Shown: positions 52,669 to 61,512, counted from the stretch's first letter. The stretch: 64,000 nucleotides of DNA from Sunxiuqinia sp963677175 (GCA_963677175.2 CAXXES010000007.1:372001-436000), one strand, 5' to 3'. Notes: a model not told the origin generated them from the letters alone. Numbers and translations are program-made.

Positions 52669-53532
52669 AAAGTTTTTGTTTTCAAATCTATTTAATATTT
52701 CAAAATATGCTCTCATTGCAATTTCATTGTCTTGTGTAACTGTCATGTCTTCCTGAAATTTATATGAATTTAGAAGAAAATAATTTGCCAGTCCAACCGA
52801 AATATTAAAGAATAGCATATTTAATATTTTTTCAATTCCAACGTCCTCGACAAAGTTACCGTCCCAATTAAAAACTAAGTCTGTACCGTTATTTGTTTGG
52901 GAAGTAGTCGTAAAAAAACAAGAAGATGCAGAATTGGGATGTGCAAATTGACTTAGCCAAGAATAATTTTTTGAAAATGGATTATCAGATATTTTTTCTT
53001 TTGAAGTTTTGGATACATTATTAATAAAATTATCCATTGATTTTATCATCGCTGATACCGTAATTGTTTCAATTGCACCAAATGCTTCATCTGATTCTCG
53101 AAACATAGGTTTATTGAAAAATGAATTTCCAAACCAAGTTTTTGAAATATATTTATTTAATTTTTCAAAATCATCATTATTAAGGCTTTCTAATAAAATA
53201 TCAACGGAAAGTGTCAATAAACCAGCGTTTTCCATGTGATGTCTTAATAAAATAAAGACAGAATATAAATCATTATTTTTTAGAAGTTGTAAAATTGAAT
53301 TTTCTGTTTTTCGCATTTTTATAATTCCACTGTAAGCAATTTCTTTTTGCCATGCAATTAAATCGAGATGATTGGTTATTACAACATTCATCTTTCCTTT
53401 AATTATTTCTCTCATCTGGACTGGTTCAAATAATTCTTCAAATTTAATAGAGTCATAAATTTGCCTTAATGAATCAGTCTTCATTGATAAATCTTTACAA
53501 TTCTTGGGTAATTTCAAATCTGAAAACTTCAT
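52663..53532 (-). CDS. Hypothetical protein carried between two attC-like hairpins
   Basis: 289 residues from the ATG at 53532. AT-rich and low in GC compared with the flanking IS genes, suggesting transfer. Mostly helical composition; FILLRHHMENAGLLTLSVDI and NYSWLSQFAHPNSAS recall DUF5677-like or abortive-infection-type helical proteins, but I cannot assign a family. No signal peptide. Its stop TAA is inside the box of hairpin 1, and its start is 26 bases from hairpin 2, so the gene fills the cassette almost completely. Confidence 0.75.
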   Translation of the reverse strand: MKFSDLKLPKNCKDLSMKTDSLRQIYDSIKFEELFEPVQMREIIKGKMNVVITNHLDLIAWQKEIAYSGIIKMRKTENSILQLLKNNDLYSVFILLRHHMENAGLLTLSVDILLESLNNDDFEKLNKYISKTWFGNSFFNKPMFRESDEAFGAIETITVSAMIKSMDNFINNVSKTSKEKISDNPFSKNYSWLSQFAHPNSASSCFFTTTSQTNNGTDLVFNWDGNFVEDVGIEKILNMLFFNISVGLANYFLLNSYKFQEDMTVTQDNEIAMRAYFEILNRFENKNFA

Positions 53533-53557
53533 TCTCAATTAGCAGCTTTTTTAAAAT

Positions 53558-53697
53558 TTTGCATAACGGTTGGTACATGTTGTCGGGGCGGATTTCGAAG
53601 AGCGTTCCTGTCCGAAGGACACGGAACTGCGAAACGAGAATCCGCAGTTGGCGTACCACCAAACCCCGCCCTGCAATATGTACTGTGTTGAACTAAA
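53558..53697. repeat. attC-like hairpin 2 (right of the hypothetical gene)
   Basis: GCATAAC then GTACATGTTG and GGGGCGG pair with CCCCGCCC, CAATATGTAC and a terminal GTTGAAC, which matches GTTRRRY. The inner box TTTGCATAAC is the inverse of GTTATGCAAA at 52662-52671. Immediately outside is a small hairpin CCCGC TAT GCGGG. The gap 53698-53971 holds no gene. Confidence 0.6.
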
Positions 53698-53971
53698 CCC
53701 GCTATGCGGGAGCTTATTGTTTTCTATTCTATCCATTGGCGATAGGTTGCCGCGTCTATTTAGCATCCAAAATCCTTTTTATTTAATTTGAGAATGAATA
53801 CTGCCATTTAAAACAAATTTACTACATTTCAACCCTTCGATAAACAGAAGTAGTTCAATGTTTTTTTATGCCGTATATTTTCCTGTAATTCAGACCGATG
53901 AATGAAAAAAGTCGATTGAAAACACTATAAGCAAAAATTAACTGCCAAGTAGTTGAATCAGACAAGCAATG

Positions 53972-54043
53972 TTTAGTCCAACACAGCCTCCAATGCAAAG
54001 CGTGTGCAAGCAACGCTTTATTAGAGGCTAATTGTTAGTTGCA
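53972..54043. repeat. attC-like hairpin 3 (left of the esterase-like gene)
   Basis: Close copy of hairpin 1: TTTAGTCCAACACA with box GTCCAAC, AGCCTCCAATGCAAAGCG, pairing CGCTTTATTAGAGGCT, ending GTTAGTTGCA. The inner box is the inverse of TGCAACTAAC at 54880-54889. Confidence 0.65.
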
Positions 54044-54048
54044 GTAAT

Positions 54049-54834
54049 TTATTCATTTGTCTCGTTAAACAAAAAGTTTAGTCCATGAGTATAATTTGTT
54101 AAAATCCTTGAAATAAATATTGAATCGTTATTCTCCACATAATCCCAAGTAAAATTGCTCTTTTGCACATTTTTTAGTTTAGTCAAAAATGTCAAATTAG
54201 CATTGTCCTTTTCTTCAGTCATGGTTTCTGTCAAATAGTAGGAGACTTTAGTTTCTCCGATTTTTTCAAACGTTTTATCTCCATTTATTTCTTTCTCCAT
54301 GAGCTCAAAATTTGGTGTGTCAGAAATATAACTATCAAATAAGTCTGGTTTCGATAACATTACAAATGTTGAGAACATGCCGGAGAATCCTTTTCCCCAC
54401 AGAATTTTCTTTGATATTTTATATTTTGATTGCAGAAATGGAAATAGTTCTTTCTCATAGAACGAAATAGTTTTTCCTCCATTTATTTTTTCTGAGTCAT
54501 TGTCAATAATTGGAGAATACTCATCCGGTACATTCGTTGTCATCGGGCAGACCACAATGCACCACGGAATTGTTTGGTTATATGCCATTATCTCAGTTGT
54601 ACTCGAAAGAGGTTTGAATGCCATAAAGTCGGTTAAAACTATCAACGGATACTCTTTATTTTTGTCGTATTTGAATGGAAGGTGTATGAACAGGGTCTTT
54701 GTCTGATTTAGAAACTCAGATTCAATTTTTGTCGAATATCCTAGTGTCGTGAAAAGTGAGTCACGGTTTTGTTGTCCGAATGATATTTGAGAAATTAGAA
54801 TCAGGATTATCAAAAGGACTTTAGTTTTTTTCAT
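54049..54834 (-). CDS. Secreted esterase-D-fold protein lacking the nucleophile serine
   Basis: 261 residues with a signal peptide (1-20, ending ISFGQQ). The body resembles the putative esterase/enterochelin esterase family: TLFIHLPFKYDKNKEYPLIV, FYEKELFPFLQSKYKISKKI, then ILWGKGFSGMFSTFV where active relatives have GHSFGG. Aligned to that motif, the nucleophile Ser is Gly, so the protein may be a non-catalytic binder or degenerate. A Thr-Tyr-Thr-His near the C-terminus could hold the family His. It is enclosed by attC-like hairpins 3 and 4. Confidence 0.7.
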   Translation of the reverse strand: MKKTKVLLIILILISQISFGQQNRDSLFTTLGYSTKIESEFLNQTKTLFIHLPFKYDKNKEYPLIVLTDFMAFKPLSSTTEIMAYNQTIPWCIVVCPMTTNVPDEYSPIIDNDSEKINGGKTISFYEKELFPFLQSKYKISKKILWGKGFSGMFSTFVMLSKPDLFDSYISDTPNFELMEKEINGDKTFEKIGETKVSYYLTETMTEEKDNANLTFLTKLKNVQKSNFTWDYVENNDSIFISRILTNYTHGLNFLFNETNE

Positions 54835-54878
54835 AGTTTTTGGTTTTTGATAGTATTGCTAATTTGTCGATTTCATTA

Positions 54879-55014
54879 TTGCAACTAACGGTAAGTATAT
54901 GAAAAGTAGGCGACTTCGTCGCACTTTCCTATCAAATTACACAAAAGTTGAAGCGAGCTACAACCCTTGATTTTACTACTATCCCGCCTATTTTTATTAT
55001 ACATTGTTAGCGTT
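54879..55014. repeat. attC-like hairpin 4
   Basis: CTAAC, GTATA, AAAA and TAGGCG on the left pair with CGCCTA, TTTTTAT, TATAC and GTTAG on the right across about 130 bases. The right inner box GTTAGCGTT is the inverse of AACGCTAAC at 60390-60398, so hairpins 4 and 5 bracket the whole export operon. Confidence 0.55.
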
Positions 55015-55038
55015 TCGTTGTTTTTCTGTCTTTTCACT

Positions 55039-56001
55039 TTACATCCTTGAATACTTCTTCGGTTTCACCCCGATATGTTCTTCAAAAACTCTTGAAAAAT
55101 GGCTTAGGTTTGTGAAACCCAACTGATAACCAACATCTGATACGGACAACTTTCCTTCTTTTAATAACCGAGCCGCTTCCTGCATGCGGAGTTTCTGAAA
55201 ATAACTAAAAATACTGCTACCAAAAATCTGTTTGAATAGTCTTTTCAATTTGGAAGGGCTCATATTTGCGAATCCTGCCAAATCTTCAATAGTGACATGA
55301 TTATCTAATTGCTCTAACCTCCGTTCCTTTACCTTATAGATTGTTTGAATGTCCTGAATATTCAAAGCATAGATATTTGTTTCATCTCTTTTTACTAACT
55401 CCATAAGAAACCGACAAATCAACTCTTCTGCTTTCACCCTGTAGAAAAATAATTGAAAAGAGTCATCAACAGACTCACTGACAATCTCATCTGCTACAGC
55501 TTGCAACGATGGATAGATAATTTGTTCAAATAATAATGGCTGTGTATTTTCCAAAATGGTTTGCAACAGACGGTTTTTATTCTTGCTGGGAATCAGATTG
55601 TTGAGGTATACGACATCTATTGCAATGTAAATTTCCGATTTGTAGGTATTTCCAGGAATAAGGATGTCGGTATTCATCCCCATGGTGGTAATCTGCACAG
55701 AAGGCGTTGTTTTTATCCGCTCTTTAACATCGACGTTTTCTGTTTTTCGGAGGATATTTCGAAACTTGAACAAAATTAGGTTCGATGGAAGATCGCCACC
55801 CTGAGAAGAAATGTTTATTTCCTTGTTCAATTCGAAGTTATTAATCATCATTGCAAGATGTTCATTTATAATATGAACGCTGGCATATCCTCTTCCGTAA
55901 TGTTTAGGAATATTGAGTCTTCCTTTTTCAACTGTCGTCCCTAATATATCTGCAAAGGGTTTTAATACTCCCGGCGGGTGTTGTTCAATATTATCTTCCA
56001 T
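55039..56001 (-). CDS. AraC-family transcriptional regulator, divergent from the export operon
   Basis: 320 residues with a C-terminal AraC/XylS helix-turn-helix pair (~218-320): ASFANMSPSKLKRLF-like first helix region and SVSDVGYQLGFTNLSHFSRV followed by FEEHIGVKPKKYSRM. The N-terminal ~215 residues have no recognised ligand domain but include a helical segment. It is transcribed away from the ABC/HlyD/FtsX/TolC genes, with a 91-base shared control region containing a palindrome at 56017-56036. It probably activates the exporter in response to the exported compound. Confidence 0.88.
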   Translation of the reverse strand: MEDNIEQHPPGVLKPFADILGTTVEKGRLNIPKHYGRGYASVHIINEHLAMMINNFELNKEINISSQGGDLPSNLILFKFRNILRKTENVDVKERIKTTPSVQITTMGMNTDILIPGNTYKSEIYIAIDVVYLNNLIPSKNKNRLLQTILENTQPLLFEQIIYPSLQAVADEIVSESVDDSFQLFFYRVKAEELICRFLMELVKRDETNIYALNIQDIQTIYKVKERRLEQLDNHVTIEDLAGFANMSPSKLKRLFKQIFGSSIFSYFQKLRMQEAARLLKEGKLSVSDVGYQLGFTNLSHFSRVFEEHIGVKPKKYSRM

Positions 56002-56016
56002 TATGACCTATTGCGA

Positions 56017-56036
56017 CTATTTTGTGGACAAAATAG
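56017..56036. promoter_or_regulatory. Palindromic operator between the AraC gene and the exporter
   Basis: CTATTTTGT GG ACAAAATAG is a perfect 9-bp inverted repeat. It lies about 25 bases upstream of the exporter -7 box, where an activator would bind, and 16 bases from the AraC start codon. Confidence 0.6.
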
Positions 56037-56060
56037 CTATTTATCTTCGTATGGCCCCCA

Positions 56061-56068
56061 TACTTTTG
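56061..56068 (+). promoter_or_regulatory. Candidate -7 element of the export operon
   Basis: TACTTTTG matches TAnnTTTG 25 bases upstream of the ABC gene. The -33 position has no clear TTTG, which would fit an activator-dependent promoter. Confidence 0.4.
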
Positions 56069-56092
56069 CTTAATAATTTCAAATAAAAAAAG

Positions 56093-56788
56093 ATGATAGC
56101 AAAACTAATTAATGCAACCAAAGTATATGAATCACCAGTAGGCAAGTTTCCAGTACTGGAACAATGCAATATAGCATTGAATGAAGGAGAGCTTTTGCTC
56201 ATAATCGGCCCATCGGGTTCTGGTAAAACTACTCTGCTCTCCCTGATTGGATGCCTGATATATCCGACCGAAGGAACGCTGGAAATTGATGGTAAAATTA
56301 TCAATCAACTTTCAGCCAACAAAATGGCATCAATTCGCCTGAATACCATTGGATTTGTATTTCAGCAATTTAATTTACTTTCTGCATTGTCAGCTGAGGA
56401 GAACGTGGCCTTTCCACTGAAAATGCAGAATTTGGGAAATTCTGAAATTCAAAAAAGGACTAAAGAGGTGCTCCAAAAAGTAGATATGTTGGAACACCGT
56501 AAGAAACTACCCAAACAACTTTCGGGCGGACAACAACAGCGTATTGCCATTGCACGCGCCCTTGTTACGAACCCGAAGATAATTCTGTGTGACGAACCGA
56601 CCGCCTCTCTCGACAACAAAAGTCTCTACATCGTGATGGATGAATTACGCCAACTGGCGAGGGATGGAAAAGCCGTAGCTGTGGTTACCCATGACCCGAG
56701 ATTGACAAAATATGCCGATCGCTGTATCGAAATTGACAACGGAAAAGTAACTATTGTAAATGATAACATAATAAAACATCAAAAATGA
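56093..56788 (+). CDS. ABC transporter ATP-binding protein (MacB/DevA/LolD-type)
   Basis: 231 residues: Walker A GPSGSGKTTLLSLIG near residue 41, Q-loop FVFQQFNLL, signature LSGGQQQRIAIARAL, Walker B IILCDEPTASLD and the switch His in VVTHDPRL. Sequence class is that of type VII (MacB/LolD-like) exporters that use transmembrane mechanotransmission rather than moving substrate through the membrane. Its stop overlaps the next start as ATGA. Confidence 0.93.
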   Translation: MIAKLINATKVYESPVGKFPVLEQCNIALNEGELLLIIGPSGSGKTTLLSLIGCLIYPTEGTLEIDGKIINQLSANKMASIRLNTIGFVFQQFNLLSALSAEENVAFPLKMQNLGNSEIQKRTKEVLQKVDMLEHRKKLPKQLSGGQQQRIAIARALVTNPKIILCDEPTASLDNKSLYIVMDELRQLARDGKAVAVVTHDPRLTKYADRCIEIDNGKVTIVNDNIIKHQK

Positions 56789-57750
56789 AAAATGAAAATC
56801 AAATGAAAATCACGAATTTATTTATAATTAGTGCATTGATATGCTTTATCTTATCCTGTTCTTACAAGGATGGCAGTAGGACTCAACCTCAAACCGACTC
56901 AACGCAAACCGTTCGATTGGACATTCAGAAAGTAACAGGCGTTGCTCGCATAGAACCCGAAAAGGGCTTGCTTTACATATATGCAAAGACCAATGGAAGT
57001 ATAGCAAAAATTTTAGCAGAAGAAAACCAGCAGGTTGCACAGGGAAGTCTGCTTTTGGTTTTGGACAATGCCACAGACAGAGCGTTGCTCGAAGTGGAAG
57101 AAAGCAAGATTTCGGCTCAGTTTTCGGCAATCGAAGCTGCTAAACAAAATGAGGCCTCTCTCAAAAACGATTTGGATAAAGCCAAGAGTGACATTGCCTT
57201 GAACAAAAAATTGTTTGAAGCAAAGGCCATTACTGAACAAGCCTTAAACGATAATAAAGCAAAAATGGAAAAACTGTCGAGTGATTATGCCAAAGCCGTA
57301 GCTGATAAGAATCAGCAAATAAACAAAATGGAGGAGATAAAGGCCAATGTCAATTATCGCAGAAGTGTATTGAAAGAAAAACAGTTGAAAACGGTTTTTG
57401 CCGGCAAGGTTTTGCAATGGGATGTTCACAATGGCGATTACGTGACGCAAGGGAAAAAGCTGGGTCAATTCGCTCCCGACGGGGCTTTGGTTGCCGTGAC
57501 GGAAGTGGATGAGCTCTTTCAGGATAAAGTGAAAAAAGGAATGAAAACTGAAATTTTCTCACAACTCAACGGAGAAAAAATTGCCACGGGGACAGTTGTT
57601 TATGTAGCCAATTTTCTTAAGAAAAAATCGCTTTTCTCCGACGATAATACGGTGGAAGATCGGCGAGTGAAAGAAGTAAAAGTTCGATTGGACAGTAATT
57701 CTAAAGCCATTATAAACAGCAAAGTGGACTGTGTCATTTATCTAAAATAG
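56785..57750 (+). CDS. Periplasmic adaptor (HlyD/DevB-like, lipoprotein) of the ABC exporter
   Basis: 321 residues. An N-terminal hydrophobic segment ends in ICFILSCS, a probable lipobox, giving a membrane-anchored lipoprotein; an alternative start is the ATG at 56803. Lipoyl-like halves around YIYAKTNGSIAKILAEENQQ and VFAGKVLQWDVHNGDYVTQG flank a long coiled coil (~95-195, many Lys/Glu/Ala). This is the membrane-fusion architecture that bridges the permease and the TolC channel. Overlaps the ABC gene by four bases. Confidence 0.88.
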   Translation: MKNENQMKITNLFIISALICFILSCSYKDGSRTQPQTDSTQTVRLDIQKVTGVARIEPEKGLLYIYAKTNGSIAKILAEENQQVAQGSLLLVLDNATDRALLEVEESKISAQFSAIEAAKQNEASLKNDLDKAKSDIALNKKLFEAKAITEQALNDNKAKMEKLSSDYAKAVADKNQQINKMEEIKANVNYRRSVLKEKQLKTVFAGKVLQWDVHNGDYVTQGKKLGQFAPDGALVAVTEVDELFQDKVKKGMKTEIFSQLNGEKIATGTVVYVANFLKKKSLFSDDNTVEDRRVKEVKVRLDSNSKAIINSKVDCVIYLK

Positions 57751-57757
57751 AATAGTT

Positions 57758-58888
57758 ATGTGGAAAACAGCTTTAAAATTTATGACTTACGAGAAAATGA
57801 AGCTCGTAGGGATTATGATGGGAATCGTTATTTCAATTTTTCTTATAGGGGCACAGTTGGGAATTTTGAATAATATACTTGATATCAGTCTTGGCATAGT
57901 GAAGGGAAATGAAAAATACATTTTCGTAGTGGACAAAAAAAGTACTTCATCGCTCACGCTTGTAAGAGTGGACAAGCGGGTTGGGTACGAACTGCAATCC
58001 ATTCCTAATGTGGACAAAGTATTTCCAGTTATAGTAACAGGTGGCACAAGCAAATACAAATCAGGAGCTACAGCGGTTGCGTCCATTATCGGAGTACAAT
58101 ATCCCGAAATGGCTGGTGCTCCTGAAAAGTTTACCCCTGAAACTAATCTTGCAAACTTGCAAAATGAGGGAGCTGTGATTGTTGACAAAAACGATTTGGA
58201 AAACATGGAAAACATTAAGGTTGGAGAATATTTTTACCTCAACAATATTCGTGTATTCGTAGGTGGTTTGTCCATAAATAATCCTGGATTGGGCCAACAA
58301 AATATTATCACGACTGTTGAGCGGGCCAGGCAATTATCGGGTTTTAATGCCAATCAGGTAAGTGCCTACCTGATTAAAAGTGCTACGTCCGACACCTTGT
58401 TGCAACACAAGATAGTAGAACAAATCAACCGAACCATTCCCAATGTCAAAGCTTATACGGGAAAGAAATTTGCAGAAATCACTACGGAGTATAACAAAAC
58501 CTCAAGTGGAATTGTGATACCGTTCTATATGATGATTGTGTTTTCTTTGTTTACGGGCATTATCATCGTCGGATTGACTATGTTCTCCTCGGTCAACGAT
58601 CACATCCGTGATTACGGAACCATCAAGGCAATCGGCGGAAGCAATTATCTGATTGGGAAATTAATCGTTCGCCAGGCGATGTTATATGCTGTTATTAGCT
58701 TTCTTGTTTCGATGGGATTACTGTTTGGTTTGCAATATGCAATGTCTTTTGCTGGGCAAACGCTGGTGTTTTCAGTAGGAATGTACTTTGTTCTATTGGA
58801 CATCACTGTGATGATGAGCCTTGCAGGAAGTTTCTTCTCTATGCGGAAAATTTTCAAATTAGAACCTGTCCAAATATTTAGAATGTAA
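57758..58888 (+). CDS. ABC transporter permease, FtsX/MacB-like (DevC-type)
   Basis: 376 residues with four membrane segments: one near the N-terminus (LVGIMMGIVISIFLIGAQLG), then a ~220-residue periplasmic domain, and three near the C-terminus (VIPFYMMIVFSLFTGIIIVG, MLYAVISFLVSMGLLFGL, MYFVLLDITVMMSLAGSFF). The C-terminal FtsX signature IRDYGTIKAIGGSNYLIGKL is present. Together with the ATPase and adaptor it makes a tripartite exporter. Confidence 0.9.
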   Translation: MWKTALKFMTYEKMKLVGIMMGIVISIFLIGAQLGILNNILDISLGIVKGNEKYIFVVDKKSTSSLTLVRVDKRVGYELQSIPNVDKVFPVIVTGGTSKYKSGATAVASIIGVQYPEMAGAPEKFTPETNLANLQNEGAVIVDKNDLENMENIKVGEYFYLNNIRVFVGGLSINNPGLGQQNIITTVERARQLSGFNANQVSAYLIKSATSDTLLQHKIVEQINRTIPNVKAYTGKKFAEITTEYNKTSSGIVIPFYMMIVFSLFTGIIIVGLTMFSSVNDHIRDYGTIKAIGGSNYLIGKLIVRQAMLYAVISFLVSMGLLFGLQYAMSFAGQTLVFSVGMYFVLLDITVMMSLAGSFFSMRKIFKLEPVQIFRM

Positions 58889-58899
58889 AAAATAAAAAG

Positions 58900-60207
58900 A
58901 TGAAAAAACAAATTATAATTGTCCTCGCGTTGCTTTTAGCTTTTATTAAAATCGAAGCACAACAAATAAGCACATTATCACTTAACGATGCACTTGAATA
59001 TGCGGTAAAAAACCGCTTTGATGCACAAGCCAACACAATTGATGTTGCGCTTGCGGGAAACGCCATTCGTAAATCACAAAACGAGTGGTTGCCTAAAATT
59101 TCTGCCAATGGAGAATTGCTGTACAACACAAAATTGCAGACTATGGTTTTTGATCAGGGAAACGGTAATATTACGGAATTTCAAACAGGAACAAAAAATC
59201 AATCAACATTAAGTCTCGAACTGTCGCAAACCATTTACAAACCTGGTTTAACATCGAATATAAAAATCAACAAAGCGGAACAATTCGTACAAAACGAGAA
59301 GCTGAAAGAGAAAGAAAATAGCATTAAAATGACCGTTACCGAGACTTATCTAAATGTGATATTGAAAGAACAGCAGTTGAAATTGAGCCATGAAAATACC
59401 GAAAGGTTTAAAGCTTATTTTGACATTGCCAAAGACCGGATGCGACTCGGAACTATCCTCGAATCAGACATGTTAAAAACGCAGACGGATTATGAAAATG
59501 CAATGATTAAAGAAAAACAATCGACTCAAAATTACGATTTGGCTGTCAGTGCTTTGAAATTTCAATTGAATCTGGACAAAAATGAAACACTGGTTTTAAG
59601 CGATTCGCTTTCCGTATTGCTGAACAATAGTCCTACTCAGATTCTAAATGTCGATGTGCCCGAAAAACCCGAATTGAAACAATTGTATTTTTCACAAAAG
59701 GAAAATGAGTTAAGATTAAAAAAGGCAAATACTATGTGGCTTCCAACCGTATCTTTTGTTGGAAATTATACAACTCAATATCAGGCTCCAAACTTCAGTT
59801 ATTCGCAAAATTTGTGGTTTCCGTACAATTATATTGGTATCAAAGCAAGCTTACCTATTTCAGACCTACTGAAACTTCGGACAAATAATAAGGAATTTCG
59901 GTTAAAATCTACCCAACTTAACTTGCAGTACAACCAAAAGCAATCTGAACTTGTTTATGAAATAGACAAATGCAATACAGAATTGCATAATACATCCGAA
60001 AATATCAGTTCGACAATGAGGACATTGACTTTGTCTAAAGAACTTTACAACCAGCAGTTGGCGACATATAAGCTGGGAACTATTACCTACAGCACTTTGT
60101 TGGATGCTGAGGCTTCGGTCAATACGGCAGAACAGAATTACATTAAATCGGTCTATGATTATTTGATTGCATTTTACAATTATAAAAAGGTAATGTGTTT
60201 TTTATAA
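58900..60207 (+). CDS. TolC-family outer-membrane channel of the ABC exporter
   Basis: 435 residues with a signal peptide (1-20, ending IKIEAQQ). Two repeats of the outer-membrane efflux domain with long helices: ISTLSLNDALEYAVKNRFDA at the start, TETYLNVILKEQQLKLSHEN in the middle, and GTITYSTLLDAEASVNTAEQ near the end. It is 11 bases after the permease gene and closes the operon. It is unlike the CusC-type factor at 17468 in length and sequence, so each pump has its own channel. Confidence 0.9.
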   Translation: MKKQIIIVLALLLAFIKIEAQQISTLSLNDALEYAVKNRFDAQANTIDVALAGNAIRKSQNEWLPKISANGELLYNTKLQTMVFDQGNGNITEFQTGTKNQSTLSLELSQTIYKPGLTSNIKINKAEQFVQNEKLKEKENSIKMTVTETYLNVILKEQQLKLSHENTERFKAYFDIAKDRMRLGTILESDMLKTQTDYENAMIKEKQSTQNYDLAVSALKFQLNLDKNETLVLSDSLSVLLNNSPTQILNVDVPEKPELKQLYFSQKENELRLKKANTMWLPTVSFVGNYTTQYQAPNFSYSQNLWFPYNYIGIKASLPISDLLKLRTNNKEFRLKSTQLNLQYNQKQSELVYEIDKCNTELHNTSENISSTMRTLTLSKELYNQQLATYKLGTITYSTLLDAEASVNTAEQNYIKSVYDYLIAFYNYKKVMCFL

Positions 60208-60389
60208 AGCATTTGTATTATGGACAGTACATGCAGATAGATTGAAAAAGTTATGTTCCAATTTTTCTTATATCTTAAGATATTGTTCATAATAGTTTGT
60301 TCTCAGAAAAAGCTATTTTCAATCAACAGAAGGGGAGTGATTGAATAAAACAAATGTAGAGTAAATGGAGGGTAGGCTTCTTCACAATG

Positions 60390-60526
60390 AACGCTAACGG
60401 TGGCGCTATGTTTTCGGTGCCGATTGCGGGCCGCTTTCCTGTCGGGCCGCACCGCCGCTGTTGCGGGCTAAGTGCTTTGTTGTCAGAACGGAAACGGCAA
60501 TGAAATATAGCGTTTGTTGAACTAAA
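60390..60526. repeat. attC-like hairpin 5 (right of the export operon)
   Basis: CTAACGGTGGCGCTATG, TTTTC and TGCCG pair with CGGCA, ATGAAATATAGCG and GTTTGTTGAAC; the right box GTTGAAC matches GTTRRRY. The outer end TTTGTTGAACTAAA matches the inverse of TTTAGTCCAACACA at 53972 in 12 of 14 bases. Just outside is a small hairpin CCGCC TCT GGCGG. 60208-60389 before it holds no gene. Confidence 0.6.
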
Positions 60527-60675
60527 TCCGCCTCTGGCGGACAGCCGGAACCAAAGTTATTGATTATTGGTAAATTGGGGCCATGTTTCACATTTAAATA
60601 TCAATAGGATGAAAAAAAAGAAATGAACCTACATTAGTTGAGAAAGCTATCCAAACCATTGATGGGTTTGAGAAA

Positions 60676-61512
60676 GTGTACAAACTGTTGCATCAGCAGG
60701 TTATCCTCCGCGGACAAAGCCGCAGTACCCTGGAGAACTACATCCGGCGTATTGCACAAATCTCTCTTCATTTTGGGCGTTTGCCTGAGCAGGTTTCCGA
60801 CGATGAGATTAACGAGTACCTTTCTTCGCTGGCCTTGTCGGCCAAATCCCCTTCACGCAGTAATTTTAAACATGCCGTTTATGGTTTGCGGTACTATTTC
60901 CGGCTGCTTGGCAACAACAAACGGGCCATCTCCCTGCCCTCGCTGAAAGGGGACACCCGCCTGCCGGTGATCCTGAACCGTTCGGAACTGCGGGAACTGT
61001 TCAGTGCGCCAACACTTCTGAAGCACCGAATCGTACTCACACTGATTTATTCTGCCGGGCTGCGGGGCCAGGAAGTAATCAACCTGAAACTGTCGGACAT
61101 CGACTTTGAACGCAAAACCATCCACATCCGGCAAAGCAAGTACAAGAAGGACCGGATCGTCCCGCTTTCCCGGTACATGGCCCAGGGGTTAAAAAAGTAC
61201 ATCGCAGCGGAAAATCGGCACGTGTGGCTGTTTAACGGGAAAGAACCCGATGGCCGTTACAGTGTGCGCGGCCTTTCGTGGGTGATGCGCGAAACGCTGA
61301 AAAAGACTTCAATCAAAAAACAGGTCAACCTGCACGCGCTGCGGCACACCTACGCCACCCATTTGCTGGAGGAAGGACTGAACATTGTGACCTTGAAAGA
61401 CCTGTTGGGGCACTCCGAAATCGCCACGACCATGATTTACCTGCACCTGGCCCAATGTCCTTGGATTAAGCCGCACAGCCCGCTGGACACCCTGTACGGT
61501 AAAAAGAAATGA
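60676..61512 (+). CDS. Tyrosine recombinase/integrase of IS91-family element 2
   Basis: 278 residues from the GTG at 60676, but the frame is open back to 60613 and would add NEPTLVEKAIQTIDGFEK, which looks genuine. An ATG at 60609 followed by A8-G is one base out of that frame: with one A less it would give MKKRNEPTLVEK. Catalytic residues: Arg in AGLRGQEVINLKL, HALRHTYATHLLEEG, GHSEIATTMIYLH. Its stop overlaps the transposase start as ATGA. Confidence 0.87.
   Translation: MYKLLHQQVILRGQSRSTLENYIRRIAQISLHFGRLPEQVSDDEINEYLSSLALSAKSPSRSNFKHAVYGLRYYFRLLGNNKRAISLPSLKGDTRLPVILNRSELRELFSAPTLLKHRIVLTLIYSAGLRGQEVINLKLSDIDFERKTIHIRQSKYKKDRIVPLSRYMAQGLKKYIAAENRHVWLFNGKEPDGRYSVRGLSWVMRETLKKTSIKKQVNLHALRHTYATHLLEEGLNIVTLKDLLGHSEIATTMIYLHLAQCPWIKPHSPLDTLYGKKK

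Noticed and set aside
53469..53791. Short plus-strand ORFs over hairpin 2
   Set aside because: They run over the hairpin itself and antisense to the hypothetical gene's start; no support as genes.
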